64,000 nucleotides of DNA from Clostridiales bacterium (GCA_018365455.1 JAGZJZ010000002.1:124001-188000); one strand, 5' to 3'. Counted from the stretch's first letter, positions 16,056-25,427 are shown. Program-made: numbers and translations. The notes: generated by a model not told the origin, from the sequence alone.

Positions 16056-16258
16056 AGGTACGCTCCCTTAAAGAAATCTTCTAATCATTATAGTTCAAAA
16101 TGTGAGGATATTCAATGAAAAACTTGACCGAATCCCGTTAATTTGATAAAGTGGAAGATAAGTGTAAACTTTTGCGTTGCTTAATGGGGAATATTTTAAA
16201 CGGGTTTTATCATGTTACGGCTATCGCATAGGAAAAGCAAATAAAGGAGGTTTTAGAA

Positions 16259-17053
16259 ATGAAGATTGGATTTATTGGCTGCGGTAATATGGCAACAGCG
16301 ATGCTTGGAGGCATCCTAAAAAATCAAATGATTCCTGCAGATGATATCTTAGGTTCCACATCCAAACAGGAAAGCCTGGATGCAATTAAAGAAAAATTTG
16401 GTATCTGCACGACTCTGGATAATAAAGAAGTTGCAAAAAAGTCGGAAGTAATTGTTCTGGCTGTAAAACCACAGTATTATGAAGCAGTAATCAAAGAGAT
16501 CAAAGAGGAAGTAAACGGTGATAAGATCGTGGTAACCATCGCACCCGGCAAAACACTTGAGTGGCTGGGAGATGTATTCGAAAAGCCTCTTAAAATTATC
16601 CGCTGTATGCCAAATACCCCGGCGCTGGTAGGGGAAGGTATAACAGGGGTCTGCGCAAATGATCTGGTATCATCGGAAGAATTAGAGATGGTATGCGGGA
16701 TACTCAGAGCCTGTGGTTCCACGGAAGTAATCAGTGAACATCTGATGGATGTGGTAGTTTCCGTAAGCGGAAGTGCACCGGCATATGTTTTTATGTTTAT
16801 TGAAGCGATGGCAGACGGTGCGGTAGCTGATGGCATGCCAAGAGCACAGGCATATAAATTTGCTGCGCAGGCAGTACTTGGCAGTGCGAAAATGGTATTG
16901 GAGACAGGGAAGCATCCCGGAGAATTAAAGGATATGGTTTGCTCACCGGGCGGTACGACGATTGAAGCGGTACGTGTATTAGAAGAAAAAGGTATGAGAA
17001 GTGCTGTAATTGAGGCCATGAAGGCGTGTGTGAAGAAATCCAGAGGGATGTAA
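16259..17053 (+). CDS. proC: Pyrroline-5-carboxylate reductase
   Basis: The 264-residue enzyme catalyses the last step of proline synthesis, reducing P5C with NAD(P)H. The N-terminal Rossmann motif GFIGCGNMATAMLGG, the VLAVKPQYYEAVI segment, RCMPNTPALVGEG and the C-terminal SPGGTTIEAVRVLEEKGMRSAVIEAM signature are all present at normal spacing. AAAGGAGG precedes the ATG. The 203-bp upstream gap holds only a weak TTGACC/GATAAA pair. A sodium/proline symporter gene lies two genes downstream, grouping proline supply. Confidence 0.94.
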   Translation: MKIGFIGCGNMATAMLGGILKNQMIPADDILGSTSKQESLDAIKEKFGICTTLDNKEVAKKSEVIVLAVKPQYYEAVIKEIKEEVNGDKIVVTIAPGKTLEWLGDVFEKPLKIIRCMPNTPALVGEGITGVCANDLVSSEELEMVCGILRACGSTEVISEHLMDVVVSVSGSAPAYVFMFIEAMADGAVADGMPRAQAYKFAAQAVLGSAKMVLETGKHPGELKDMVCSPGGTTIEAVRVLEEKGMRSAVIEAMKACVKKSRGM

Positions 17054-17108
17054 AGTATCTGGAGACATGAATGAAATCTAAAAGAAATGACAGAAAGGGT
17101 AACAGAAT

Positions 17109-18488
17109 ATGGAACGTGAAAATGTGTGGAAAAAATATGATGAGGCAGGACGTGAAAAAGTATTTGCTTTTAATGAAGGATATAAAGCTTTCATTTCAAA
17201 ATGTAAAACAGAAAGAGAATGTGTAAAAGAAGTTATTGCACAGATACAATCCTTCGGTTATGAGGATCTGGATACAATAGTAACTTCCGGAAAAGAATTA
17301 AAGCCTGGGGATAAAGTATATGCTGCCAGCATGGGGAAAACAATTGCACTTTTCCACATTGGCGAAAAACCCATGGAAGAAGGCATGAATATCCTGGGAG
17401 CACATATTGATTCTCCAAGACTGGATTTGAAACAGAATCCTTTATATGAAGACCATGATCTGGCCATGCTGGAAACACATTATTACGGTGGTGTGAAAAA
17501 GTATCAGTGGGTTGCACACCCGCTTGCTCTCCATGGAGTAGTAGCGAAAAAAGATGGAAGCATTGTGGAAGTATCCATTGGAGAAGAAATGTCAGAACCT
17601 GTATTTGGTGTTTCGGATCTGCTGATTCATCTGTCTGGAACACAGCTTGAGAAGAAGGCAAATAAGGTAATTGAGGGAGAAGACCTGAACATTTTGATCG
17701 GAAGCATTCCGTTAGAAGGCGACGAGAAAGAACCGGTAAAGGCACAGATCCTGAAGATATTAGAAGAGAAATACGGCATAGAAGAAGAAGATTTTCTGTC
17801 TGCTGAATTTGAAGCTGTTCCGGCAGGTATTGCAAGGGATTACGGTCTGGACAGAAGTATGGTTATGGGATATGGGCAGGATGACCGCGTATGTGCTTAT
17901 CCTTCATACATGGCTATGCTTGAATTGGAGAAGACCAGTAGAACAGCAGTATGCATTCTGGTGGACAAAGAAGAAATCGGAAGCGTGGGTGCAACCGGTA
18001 TGCAGTCCAAATTCTTTGAAAATACAGTTGCTGAGGTAATGAACTGTACCGGAGATTACAGTGAGTTGAAATTACGCCGTGCCCTGAAAAACTCCAAGAT
18101 GCTGTCTTCGGATGTAAGTGCTGCATTTGATCCCAACTATCCTAGTGTTATGGAGAAAAATAACAGTGCCTATTTAGGAAAGGGGCTGACATTTAATAAA
18201 TACACCGGTTCCAGAGGAAAATCCGGTTCCAACGATGCCAATGCGGAATTTATTGCAGAAATTCGCAGAGTCCTGGATGATAATCAGGTCAGCTTCCAGA
18301 CGGCAGAACTTGGAAAAGTAGACCAGGGTGGTGGGGGAACAATTGCTTATATCCTGGCTAATTACAGTATGGAGGTCATTGACAGCGGCGTTGCTGTACT
18401 GAACATGCACGCACCGTGGGAGATTACCAGCAAGGTGGATATATATGAAGCGTATCTGGGATACCAGGCGTTTTTAAAATATATGTAA
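17109..18488 (+). CDS. M18 family aminopeptidase
   Basis: The 459-residue cytosolic dinuclear zinc aminopeptidase has the M18 metal-site sequences GAHIDSPRLDLK near the N terminus, VDKEEIGS in the middle (catalytic Glu) and a late NMHAPWEI histidine. Length is normal for aminopeptidase I-type enzymes such as ApeB. It removes N-terminal residues, often acidic, from peptides. It follows proC by 55 bp and precedes putP by 30 bp, so the three are probably co-transcribed, linking peptide turnover to proline handling (inference). Confidence 0.92.
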   Translation: MERENVWKKYDEAGREKVFAFNEGYKAFISKCKTERECVKEVIAQIQSFGYEDLDTIVTSGKELKPGDKVYAASMGKTIALFHIGEKPMEEGMNILGAHIDSPRLDLKQNPLYEDHDLAMLETHYYGGVKKYQWVAHPLALHGVVAKKDGSIVEVSIGEEMSEPVFGVSDLLIHLSGTQLEKKANKVIEGEDLNILIGSIPLEGDEKEPVKAQILKILEEKYGIEEEDFLSAEFEAVPAGIARDYGLDRSMVMGYGQDDRVCAYPSYMAMLELEKTSRTAVCILVDKEEIGSVGATGMQSKFFENTVAEVMNCTGDYSELKLRRALKNSKMLSSDVSAAFDPNYPSVMEKNNSAYLGKGLTFNKYTGSRGKSGSNDANAEFIAEIRRVLDDNQVSFQTAELGKVDQGGGGTIAYILANYSMEVIDSGVAVLNMHAPWEITSKVDIYEAYLGYQAFLKYM

Positions 18489-18518
18489 AGAAAAAGTAGG
18501 AGAAAGAGGAAAAGGTAC

Positions 18519-20063
18519 ATGGAGAAAAGTTCTATAATTTGGATATTAATTGCATTTGTTGCTTATCTCGCAATGATGATGGGAGTCGGAGTGGTGACCA
18601 TGAGGAAGAATAAAAGCACAGATGATTTCTTTTTGGGAGGCCGTGGGTTAAGCGGCTGGGTAGCGGCTTTGTCTGCCCAGGCGTCTGATATGAGCGGCTG
18701 GCTGCTCATGGGGCTGCCGGGAGCCGTATACGCTCTTGGTACGGGACAGGCGTGGATTGCAGTTGGTTTATTTATCGGAACCGTATTTAACTGGGTATGC
18801 ATCTCATCCCGTCTTCGCAGATATACAATCCGGGCAAATAATGCGATTACTTTTCCGGAATATCTGGAAAACAGGTTTCACGATACGAAGAAAATACTGT
18901 TGTTGATTTCTTCAATTGTAATTGTTATTTTCTTCCTTGTATACACTGCTTCTGCACTGGCTGCCGGCGGCAAATTATTTGCAAGTGTTTTTGGAATTGA
19001 TTACCGGGTGGCATTAACGATTGGAGCAGCTGTTATTCTGGCATATACATTCATGGGTGGATTCCTTGCGGTATGCCTCACCGATTTTATACAGGGAATG
19101 CTGATGCTGGTTGGCCTTCTGGTCGTGCCGGTGGCAGCATACTTCATAATGGGATCGGACACAGTGACTGCAAATCTGGCAGCAAGCGGCGTAAATGCCG
19201 ATTCTTATCTGAATATTATGCACAATGGAGGAGATTCCTACCGTGCAGTAGATATAATATCTCAAATAGGATGGGGACTTGGATACTGCGGAATGCCTCA
19301 TATCCTGACCCGTTTTATGGCGGTCAGAAGTGAGAAGGAATTAAAAAAATCCAGAGTGATCGCTATTGTATGGGTATTGATTTCTCTTGGTATGGCAGTA
19401 CTGATCGGTGTCATCGGAAGAGCTTACCTTTACCCGACAATCTTAGGCGGAGCAGGAGCAGATTCTGCAGAGAATGTTTTTATTGCCACGATTACACAGG
19501 TGTTTACAAAAGATCTGGCACTGCCGTTTATCGGAGGAATCTTCCTCTGCGGAATATTGGCTGCGATCATGTCAACGGCAGATTCCCAGTTACTTGTAAC
19601 GGCTTCTTCCGTTTCAAAAGATTTATATCAGGGATTTATTAATCCAAAAGCAGAAGAAAAACATGTGCTGAAGCTTAGCCGTATCACTGTTATCGGTGTG
19701 GCTGTGCTGGCATACATAATTGCACTGAATCCAAACAGCAGTATCATGGGCCTGGTATCCAATGCCTGGGCAGGCTTGGGAGCGGCATTTGGACCAACTG
19801 TTTTACTTTCCCTGTTTTGGAGAAGAACGAATCTGGCAGGAGCCATAGCAGGTATTGTTTCCGGAGGATTGACTGTTATTGTGTGGGATTATATACCGTT
19901 TGGAGGACAGACGCTTGGGGCATCCACCGGCTTATACTCCCTGGTAATCGGTTTTGCTATCAGTATCATACTGATTATTGTAGTGAGCCTAATGACAGCA
20001 GCACCGGATGAAGAAATGCTGAAGGAATTTGACGATGTTGCAAATAGAAAGGTAGAAGGCTGA
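18519..20063 (+). CDS. putP: Sodium/proline symporter
   Basis: The 514-residue SSS-family transporter begins with the family's GGRGLSGWVAALSAQASDMSGWLLMGLPG segment that lines the sodium and substrate sites. It continues with about 13 transmembrane helices, including MSTADSQLLVTASSVSKD, another sodium-site signature. Length matches PutP (about 500). Proline as substrate is supported by family similarity and by proC nearby; other SSS substrates are less likely. It is the last gene of the proC-M18-putP group and is followed by an intrinsic terminator. Confidence 0.9.
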   Translation: MEKSSIIWILIAFVAYLAMMMGVGVVTMRKNKSTDDFFLGGRGLSGWVAALSAQASDMSGWLLMGLPGAVYALGTGQAWIAVGLFIGTVFNWVCISSRLRRYTIRANNAITFPEYLENRFHDTKKILLLISSIVIVIFFLVYTASALAAGGKLFASVFGIDYRVALTIGAAVILAYTFMGGFLAVCLTDFIQGMLMLVGLLVVPVAAYFIMGSDTVTANLAASGVNADSYLNIMHNGGDSYRAVDIISQIGWGLGYCGMPHILTRFMAVRSEKELKKSRVIAIVWVLISLGMAVLIGVIGRAYLYPTILGGAGADSAENVFIATITQVFTKDLALPFIGGIFLCGILAAIMSTADSQLLVTASSVSKDLYQGFINPKAEEKHVLKLSRITVIGVAVLAYIIALNPNSSIMGLVSNAWAGLGAAFGPTVLLSLFWRRTNLAGAIAGIVSGGLTVIVWDYIPFGGQTLGASTGLYSLVIGFAISIILIIVVSLMTAAPDEEMLKEFDDVANRKVEG

Positions 20064-20109
20064 TCAGGCTGACGCGAAAATGAGTACTAAGTGAATATTG
20101 GTTTCGAGA

Positions 20110-20148
20110 AAAGGAGAATTCTGAGAATCTGCAGGATTCTTCTTTTTT
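20110..20148 (+). terminator. Intrinsic terminator after putP
   Basis: AAAGGAGAAT pairs with ATTCTTCTTT (one G-T), with an inner CTG/CAG pairing, and the T-run continues to 20148. Confidence 0.75.
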
Positions 20149-20168
20149 ATTAGAATTTTGAAATTAGA

Positions 20169-20197
20169 TTGCTATTTACAAAGATACACTATATAAT
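20169..20197 (+). promoter_or_regulatory. Promoter of the Rpn-like gene, with long leader
   Basis: TTGCTA at 20169-20174 and TATAAT at 20192-20197 with 17-bp spacing. Transcription would start near 20204, leaving a leader of about 240 nt before the TTG start at 20444. The leader holds a GGACA-AATC-TGTCC hairpin (20220-20233) and otherwise nothing recognisable. Confidence 0.6.
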
Positions 20198-20443
20198 AGA
20201 AGAAACATTTCATTTTTCTGGACAAATCTGTCCTAAGTATTCCATTTTACAAGTTAAGAGCAACCAATACAAAAGAAAAGAGATAGTTGTATGTATATAG
20301 TGCGGCGGTTAGAGCAGGGGTCTGTATGAGTGCGTATTACAAAATACATGTCACCAATACGGCGGTTTACTTTGCAGCATCATACAGCGTGCGATTTTAT
20401 TGTAATTCCCTAAATTATATGCTAAAGTATAGGAGGAAAAAGA

Positions 20444-21418
20444 TTGAAAGAAAACGTTATAAGAGATGATTCAAACAGTAATTTAAAATCGAGTGTGTTT
20501 GCAGCATACTTCAGTGAACCACGAAATGGGATGGAACTATTGAATGCCCTGGAATCTCTGTCTTGTGCAGATCCGTCTGGCATTCATTATCTGACCCCGG
20601 AAGAGGGATGGTTTCAGGCTAGTGAGCTTGCATTTACCGCTGGAGGCCGGATGTTGGTTATCAGCGAGGAACAGCCCGGGTGGATGAGCAATATGCCGGT
20701 CCGTAAAGCTATATATTATGGAAGGATGATGGAATCCATTCTGGAGTTAAAAGAGATCTGCCAGAAGAAAAGAATCCGTCTCCCCTGCCCGAAGTTTTAT
20801 GTATTTTGCAGAGGATCTGATGACGGTCCGCAGGAAGAGACTCTTCGCTTATCCGATTCTTATGAACACATGGAAGCTGAGCCGGCTCTGGAACTGGTTG
20901 TTAAAATAATTAATATCAATCCGGATGCCGGTCATCCCCTTCTGGAAAAGTGTCCGGTTTTGAAGGAGTATGCCATCTTAATGGAGAGTATCAGAATGAA
21001 TCTGAAGATGGGATACGCTATGAAAGCGGCAGTCAGCCGGGGGATAGATGATTGCAGGCGCTGCGGAATCGCAAAGAATTTTTTGGACAATTACGGAAGC
21101 CGGGCAGGCCAGCTGGTGTTAACACAGCTGAGTATGGAAGCAGCGATTAGCATACATGGAAATGAGGAACGGGCTGCCGGGAGAATTGAAGGAATGAAAG
21201 AAGGCAGAGAAACCGGACAAGAAATCTTTTGTATTAATTTAGTAAGAAAAAAAATGCAAAAGGGTTGGAACGGGGAAGATATAGCGGATCTTCTGGAGGC
21301 GGAAGTACCCTTAGTATCCCATATAAGCAAAATTATACAAATTAACCCGGATTTTACGGATGAACAGGTGTTGAACGAGCTGTCACAATATAAATCAAAA
21401 TCAAATAATTACCAATAA
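20444..21418 (+). CDS. Divergent Rpn/PD-(D/E)XK nuclease-like protein
   Basis: The 324-residue protein resembles the large Clostridia family of Rpn (recombination-promoting nuclease, transposase-like) proteins: an SSVFAAYFSEPRNGMELLNAL start, a GGRMLVISEEQPGWMSNMPVRKAIYYGRMME core and a KAAVSRGIDDCRRCGI...KNFLDNYGSRAGQLVLTQ helical part. The ExQ motif survives as EEQ, but the usual Asp before it is replaced (SELAFTAGG), so nuclease activity is doubtful. The start is TTG after AGGAGG. A predicted C-terminal coiled or helical tail follows (GRIEGMKEGRETGQE). Its role is unknown. Confidence 0.65.
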   Translation: MKENVIRDDSNSNLKSSVFAAYFSEPRNGMELLNALESLSCADPSGIHYLTPEEGWFQASELAFTAGGRMLVISEEQPGWMSNMPVRKAIYYGRMMESILELKEICQKKRIRLPCPKFYVFCRGSDDGPQEETLRLSDSYEHMEAEPALELVVKIININPDAGHPLLEKCPVLKEYAILMESIRMNLKMGYAMKAAVSRGIDDCRRCGIAKNFLDNYGSRAGQLVLTQLSMEAAISIHGNEERAAGRIEGMKEGRETGQEIFCINLVRKKMQKGWNGEDIADLLEAEVPLVSHISKIIQINPDFTDEQVLNELSQYKSKSNNYQ

Positions 21419-21461
21419 ATAGATGTGTACAAAAAAAAATACAAATTTTCCTAAAAAACCC

Positions 21462-21490
21462 TTGCATTTGCGAGGGTTATGCTATATAAT
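21462..21490 (+). promoter_or_regulatory. Promoter of the S10-spc ribosomal operon
   Basis: TTGCAT at 21462-21467 and TATAAT at 21485-21490 with 17-bp spacing, giving a start near 21497. Confidence 0.85.
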
Positions 21491-21496
21491 CATTCA

Positions 21497-21723
21497 TGTT
21501 GTGACCTTGATAGCGTAGAAGTGTGAGGTTGCTGCAGTCTAAACTGCAGGTTTTCCATGGAGCGAATGTCAAGTTAGAAAACTGGCGACAAGTCACTGTA
21601 CAATATATAACTGTCCATCAAAGAATGGAAACAACGTGGAGTATCAAGATGATACACACGGGAGAGTGTACAGTCACCGCTTGTCGTACTGCAATTAAGT
21701 GCGAAAAGGAGGCGACTTTTTTT
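21497..21723 (+). promoter_or_regulatory. S10 operon leader with multibranched fold
   Basis: The roughly 227-nt leader contains TGCAGT-CTAA-ACTGCA near 21533-21548. A long-range helix pairs CGACAAG (21586-21592) with CTTGTCG (21680-21686) and ACTGTAC (21595-21601) with GTACAGT (21668-21674). This closes a junction that holds TCCAT/ATGGA and GTATC/GATAC hairpins. The ribosome binding site AAAGGAGG follows right after the helix. Such leaders usually mediate autogenous control by a ribosomal protein (L4 in enterobacteria); which protein binds here is unknown. Confidence 0.65.
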
Positions 21724-22041
21724 ATGGCAAGTCAAGTAATGAGAATTACATTAAAAGCGTATGATCATCAATTAATCGATGCATCTGCAAAGAAAATCAT
21801 CGAAACTGTGAAGAAGAACGGATCTCAGGTGAGTGGACCGGTGCCACTTCCTACTAAGAAAGAGGTTGTTACAATCTTACGAGCTGTACACAAGTACAAA
21901 GATTCCAGAGAGCAGTTCGAACAGAGAACTCATAAGAGACTCATCGATATCATGACCCCAACCCAGAAAACGGTTGACGCATTATCCAGACTGGAAATGC
22001 CGGCAGGTGTTTATATTGATATCAAAATGAAAAGCAAATAA
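21724..22041 (+). CDS. rpsJ: 30S ribosomal protein S10
   Basis: A complete 105-residue S10 with the RITLKAYDHQLIDASAKKIIETVK start, the GPVPLPTKK loop and a final VYIDIKMKSK. Besides its role in the 30S head, S10 is the NusE antitermination partner. The open frame runs upstream into the leader, but the ATG at 21724 follows AAAAGGAGG and matches the family N terminus. It is the first gene of the long ribosomal cluster, after a 227-nt structured leader. Confidence 0.97.
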   Translation: MASQVMRITLKAYDHQLIDASAKKIIETVKKNGSQVSGPVPLPTKKEVVTILRAVHKYKDSREQFEQRTHKRLIDIMTPTQKTVDALSRLEMPAGVYIDIKMKSK

Positions 22042-22178
22042 TTAACAGGTATTCGAACAGAGATTATCCTAAAAGGTTGATATAGAAGTAACGAACAGTT
22101 CCACTTATATTAACTGTTTGACTAGGATGATTGCACAACACGGTGTAATCCGCTGTAGAAAAACAGGAGGTAAAAAGA

Positions 22179-22814
22179 ATGAAGAAAGCGATTTTAGCGA
22201 CAAAAGTCGGAATGACTCAAATCTTCAACGAAGACGGAGTTTTAACTCCAGTAACCGTACTTCAGGCTGGACCTTGTGTAGTAACTCAGGTTAAGACAGA
22301 AGAAAACGATGGTTACAAAGCAGTTCAGGTAGGTTTTGTTGATAAGAGAGAGAAATTAGTGAACAAACCTATGAAAGGCCAATTTGACAAAGCTGGTGTT
22401 TCTTATAAGAGATATGTCAGAGAGTTCAAGTTTGACAATGCTGAGGAATATGCAGTAGCTCAGGAAATTAAAGTTGATATCTTCGCAGCAGGTGATAAGA
22501 TTGATGCAACAGCTACATCCAAGGGTAAAGGTTTCCAGGGTGCGATTAAGAGACATAACCAGCACAGAGGACCTATGGCTCATGGTTCTAAATTCCATCG
22601 TCATGCAGGTTCAAACGGTTCTGCATCCGACCCAAGTAAAGTATTCAAAGGCAAAAAAATGCCGGGACACATGGGAGCAAAGAAGATCACAATCCAGAAT
22701 CTGGAGATCGTTAAAGTAGATGTAGAAAACAATCTGCTCTTAGTTAAAGGTGCTGTACCAGGACCTAAGAAATCTATGGTAACAATTAAAGAAACAGTAA
22801 AAGCTGGTAAATAG
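22179..22814 (+). CDS. rplC: 50S ribosomal protein L3
   Basis: Complete at 211 residues, starting MKKAILATKVGMTQIF and carrying the central GSKFHRHAGSNGSASDPSKVFKGKKMPGHMG signature that contacts 23S rRNA near the peptidyl-transferase centre. It is an early assembly protein. A 137-bp gap separates it from rpsJ, with an AACAGGAGG site directly upstream. Confidence 0.97.
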   Translation: MKKAILATKVGMTQIFNEDGVLTPVTVLQAGPCVVTQVKTEENDGYKAVQVGFVDKREKLVNKPMKGQFDKAGVSYKRYVREFKFDNAEEYAVAQEIKVDIFAAGDKIDATATSKGKGFQGAIKRHNQHRGPMAHGSKFHRHAGSNGSASDPSKVFKGKKMPGHMGAKKITIQNLEIVKVDVENNLLLVKGAVPGPKKSMVTIKETVKAGK

Positions 22815-22842
22815 GCTTTTATAGGAAAGGAGGAACACACAG

Positions 22843-23463
22843 ATGGCAAACGTATCTGTTTACAATATGGAAGGCAATGAAGTTGGTACAATGGAGCTGA
22901 ACGATGCTGTATTCGGTGTTGAAATTAATGATCACTTAGTACACATGGCAGTTGTAAGCCAGCTTGCTAATAAACGTCAGGGAACACAGAAAGCAAAAAC
23001 TCGTTCAGAAGTTTCCGGCGGTGGAAGAAAACCTTGGAGACAAAAAGGAACCGGTCATGCAAGACAGGGTTCAACAAGAGCTCCTCAGTGGACGGGCGGC
23101 GGAATCGTATTCGCTCCAACACCAAGAGATTATTCTTTCAAAATGAACAAAAAAGAAAGAAGACTTGCTTTGAAATCTGCATTAACCTCAAGATTACAGG
23201 AGAACAAATTAATTGTTCTTGATGACCTGAAGTTAGATGAAGTAAAGACAAAAGCAATGCAGAATGTATTAAACAGCTTGAAAGTTAACAAAGCTTTAGT
23301 TGTTACAAAAGAGAATGACAACAATGTAGTATTATCTGCAAGAAACATTCCTGGAGTACAGACTGCTCTTACAAGCACAATCAATGTTTATGATATTTTA
23401 AAATATAATACAGTTGTTTTAACAAAAGCTGCTGTAGAGGCAATTGAGGAGGTGTACGCATAA
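22843..23463 (+). CDS. rplD: 50S ribosomal protein L4
   Basis: Complete at 206 residues. It has the long internal loop with GGGRKPWRQKGTGHARQGSTRAPQWTGGG that lines the exit tunnel, where macrolide-resistance substitutions arise in other bacteria; the loop looks wild-type. L4 is the autogenous regulator of the S10 operon in enterobacteria, making it a candidate ligand for the leader at 21497-21723. Its stop overlaps the rplW start by 1 bp. Confidence 0.97.
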   Translation: MANVSVYNMEGNEVGTMELNDAVFGVEINDHLVHMAVVSQLANKRQGTQKAKTRSEVSGGGRKPWRQKGTGHARQGSTRAPQWTGGGIVFAPTPRDYSFKMNKKERRLALKSALTSRLQENKLIVLDDLKLDEVKTKAMQNVLNSLKVNKALVVTKENDNNVVLSARNIPGVQTALTSTINVYDILKYNTVVLTKAAVEAIEEVYA

Positions 23464-23762
23464 TGGCTGCAATACAATATTATGATGTAATCCTTAAACC
23501 AGTTATTACAGAAAAAAGCATGAATGCTATGGGCGAGAAGAAATACACTTTCTTGGTTCATACTGAAGCTACTAAGAATCAGATTAAAGAAGCAGTTGAA
23601 AAAATGTTCGAAGGAACGAAAGTAAAAAGCGTTAATACCATGAATATGGACGGCAAGAAAAAAAGACGTGGAACTACTGTTGGAAAAACTGCTAAGACGA
23701 AAAAAGCAATCGTTGCTTTAACAGAAGACAGCAAAGATATCGAAATCTTTGAGGGATTATAA
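23463..23762 (+). CDS. rplW: 50S ribosomal protein L23
   Basis: Complete at 99 residues with VILKPVITEKSMN and YTFLVHTEATKNQIKEAVEKMF, the RNA-binding core at the tunnel exit that docks trigger factor and signal recognition particle. Starts inside the rplD stop (TAATG), so translation is coupled. Confidence 0.97.
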   Translation: MAAIQYYDVILKPVITEKSMNAMGEKKYTFLVHTEATKNQIKEAVEKMFEGTKVKSVNTMNMDGKKKRRGTTVGKTAKTKKAIVALTEDSKDIEIFEGL

Positions 23763-23830
23763 GAAATCCTGTTGTAACTAAAATATACGCAAGAAAAGCG
23801 TGACAATAAATATTGAAAGGAGTGACAATA

Positions 23831-24676
23831 ATGGGAATTAAGACATATAACCCATATACACCTTCCAGAAGACATATGACCGGTTCTGATTTCGTAGAAA
23901 TCACAAAGAGCGAACCTGAGAAAAGCTTATTAGTTTCTCTTCAGAAAAACTCTGGTCGTAATAATCAAGGTAAAATCACTGTAAGACACCGCGGAGGCGG
24001 ATCCAGAAAGAAATATAGAATCATCGATTTTAAGAGAAATAAAAAAGATGGTATTCCGGCAACTGTAATCGGAATCGAATACGATCCGAACAGAACTGCT
24101 AATATCGCATTAATCTGCTATGCAGACGGCGAAAAAGCTTACATCTTAGCTCCTCAGGGATTAAAAGATGGAATGAAAGTTATGAATGGTCCAGAAGCGG
24201 AAGTTAGAGTTGGTAACTGTTTACCATTATCTGAAATCCCAGTTGGTACCATGGTTCACAATATTGAAATGTATCCTGGAAAAGGCGGACAGTTAGTTCG
24301 TTCAGCAGGTAACAGCGCTCAGTTAATGGCTAAAGAAGGAAAATATGCTACACTTCGTCTGCCTTCAGGCGAGATGAGAATGGTTCCGATCATTTGCAGA
24401 GCAACTATTGGTGTTGTAGGTAATGCAGAGCATAACCTGATTAACATCGGTAAAGCTGGTAGAAAACGTCATATGGGTATCAGACCTACCGTTCGTGGTT
24501 CCGTAATGAATCCTAACGACCATCCGCATGGTGGTGGTGAAGGTAAGACAGGTATCGGCCGTCCAGGTCCATGTACACCTTGGGGCAAACCTGCTCTTGG
24601 CTTGAAGACAAGAAAGAAAAACAAGCATTCTAACAAGATGATCGTAAGAAGACGCGACGGTAAAGCGATTAACTAA
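23831..24676 (+). CDS. rplB: 50S ribosomal protein L2
   Basis: A full 281-residue L2 with the GRNNQGKITVRHRGGGSRKKYR N-terminal domain and the C-terminal VMNPNDHPHGGGEGK segment that includes the conserved histidine near the peptidyl-transferase centre. An in-frame ATA-region extension to 23813 has no site; the ATG at 23831 follows AAAGGAG. Confidence 0.97.
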   Translation: MGIKTYNPYTPSRRHMTGSDFVEITKSEPEKSLLVSLQKNSGRNNQGKITVRHRGGGSRKKYRIIDFKRNKKDGIPATVIGIEYDPNRTANIALICYADGEKAYILAPQGLKDGMKVMNGPEAEVRVGNCLPLSEIPVGTMVHNIEMYPGKGGQLVRSAGNSAQLMAKEGKYATLRLPSGEMRMVPIICRATIGVVGNAEHNLINIGKAGRKRHMGIRPTVRGSVMNPNDHPHGGGEGKTGIGRPGPCTPWGKPALGLKTRKKNKHSNKMIVRRRDGKAIN

Positions 24677-24716
24677 TTAATTAAATCAATTAAAGTTTAC
24701 AAGGAGGTTAGAACCT

Positions 24717-24998
24717 ATGGCTCGCTCACTTAAAAAAGGACCATTTGCAGATGATAGTTTACTGAAAAAGGTAGATGCGATGAACGCAGCAGGACAGAAA
24801 CAGGTTATTAAAACCTGGTCCCGTCGTTCCACAATCTTCCCACAGATGGTTGGACATACAATAGCAGTTCATGATGGAAGAAGACATGTGCCTGTATATG
24901 TTACAGAAGATATGGTTGGACACAAACTTGGAGAGTTTGTTGCTACCAGAACTTACAGAGGACATGGAAAAGATGAAAAAAGATCTGGCGTTCGCTAG
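24717..24998 (+). CDS. rpsS: 30S ribosomal protein S19
   Basis: 93 residues with ARSLKKGPFADDSLLKKV, TWSRRSTIFPQMVGHTIAVHDG and the C-terminal GEFVATRTYRGH signature. Binds the 30S head near the A site with S13. CAAGGAGG precedes the ATG. Confidence 0.97.
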   Translation: MARSLKKGPFADDSLLKKVDAMNAAGQKQVIKTWSRRSTIFPQMVGHTIAVHDGRRHVPVYVTEDMVGHKLGEFVATRTYRGHGKDEKRSGVR

Positions 24999-25029
24999 AA
25001 TATCGTAGATTTGAAAGGAGGTTTCATCC

Positions 25030-25416
25030 ATGGCAAAAGGACATAGATCCCAAATCAAAAGAGAGAGAAATGCACAGAAAGACACCAGACCAAGCGCTAA
25101 GTTATCTTACGCTAGAGTTTCTGTCCAGAAAGCATGTTTCGTATTAGATGCCATCAGAGGCAAAGATGTACAGACAGCACTTGGTATTGTAACTTACAAT
25201 CCAAGATATGCGTCTAGCTTAATAGAAAAATTATTGAAATCAGCAATTGCTAATGCTGAGAACAACAACGGAATGGTTGTAGAAAACCTTTTTGTAGAGG
25301 AATGCTACGCTAATAAAGGACCTACAATGAAGAGAATCAAACCAAGAGCACAGGGTAGAGCTTACAGAATCGAAAAGAGAACAAGTCATATCACTGTTGT
25401 GCTGAATGAAAGATAA
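25030..25416 (+). CDS. rplV: 50S ribosomal protein L22
   Basis: 128 residues. The core (AKLSYARVSVQKACFVLDAIRG) and the beta-hairpin containing GPTMKRIKPRAQGRAYRIEKRTSHI are present; the hairpin lines the exit tunnel. A short lysine-rich N-terminal extension (AKGHRSQIKRERNAQKD) precedes the usual start region, as in other Clostridia. AAAGGAGG precedes the ATG. Confidence 0.96.
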   Translation: MAKGHRSQIKRERNAQKDTRPSAKLSYARVSVQKACFVLDAIRGKDVQTALGIVTYNPRYASSLIEKLLKSAIANAENNNGMVVENLFVEECYANKGPTMKRIKPRAQGRAYRIEKRTSHITVVLNER

Positions 25417-25427
25417 GGAGGGCAATC

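Noticed and set aside
20287..20469. 60-codon open frame upstream of the Rpn-like gene
   Set aside because: It has no ribosome binding site, low-complexity composition, and overlaps the strong AGGAGG and TTG start of the real gene in another frame.
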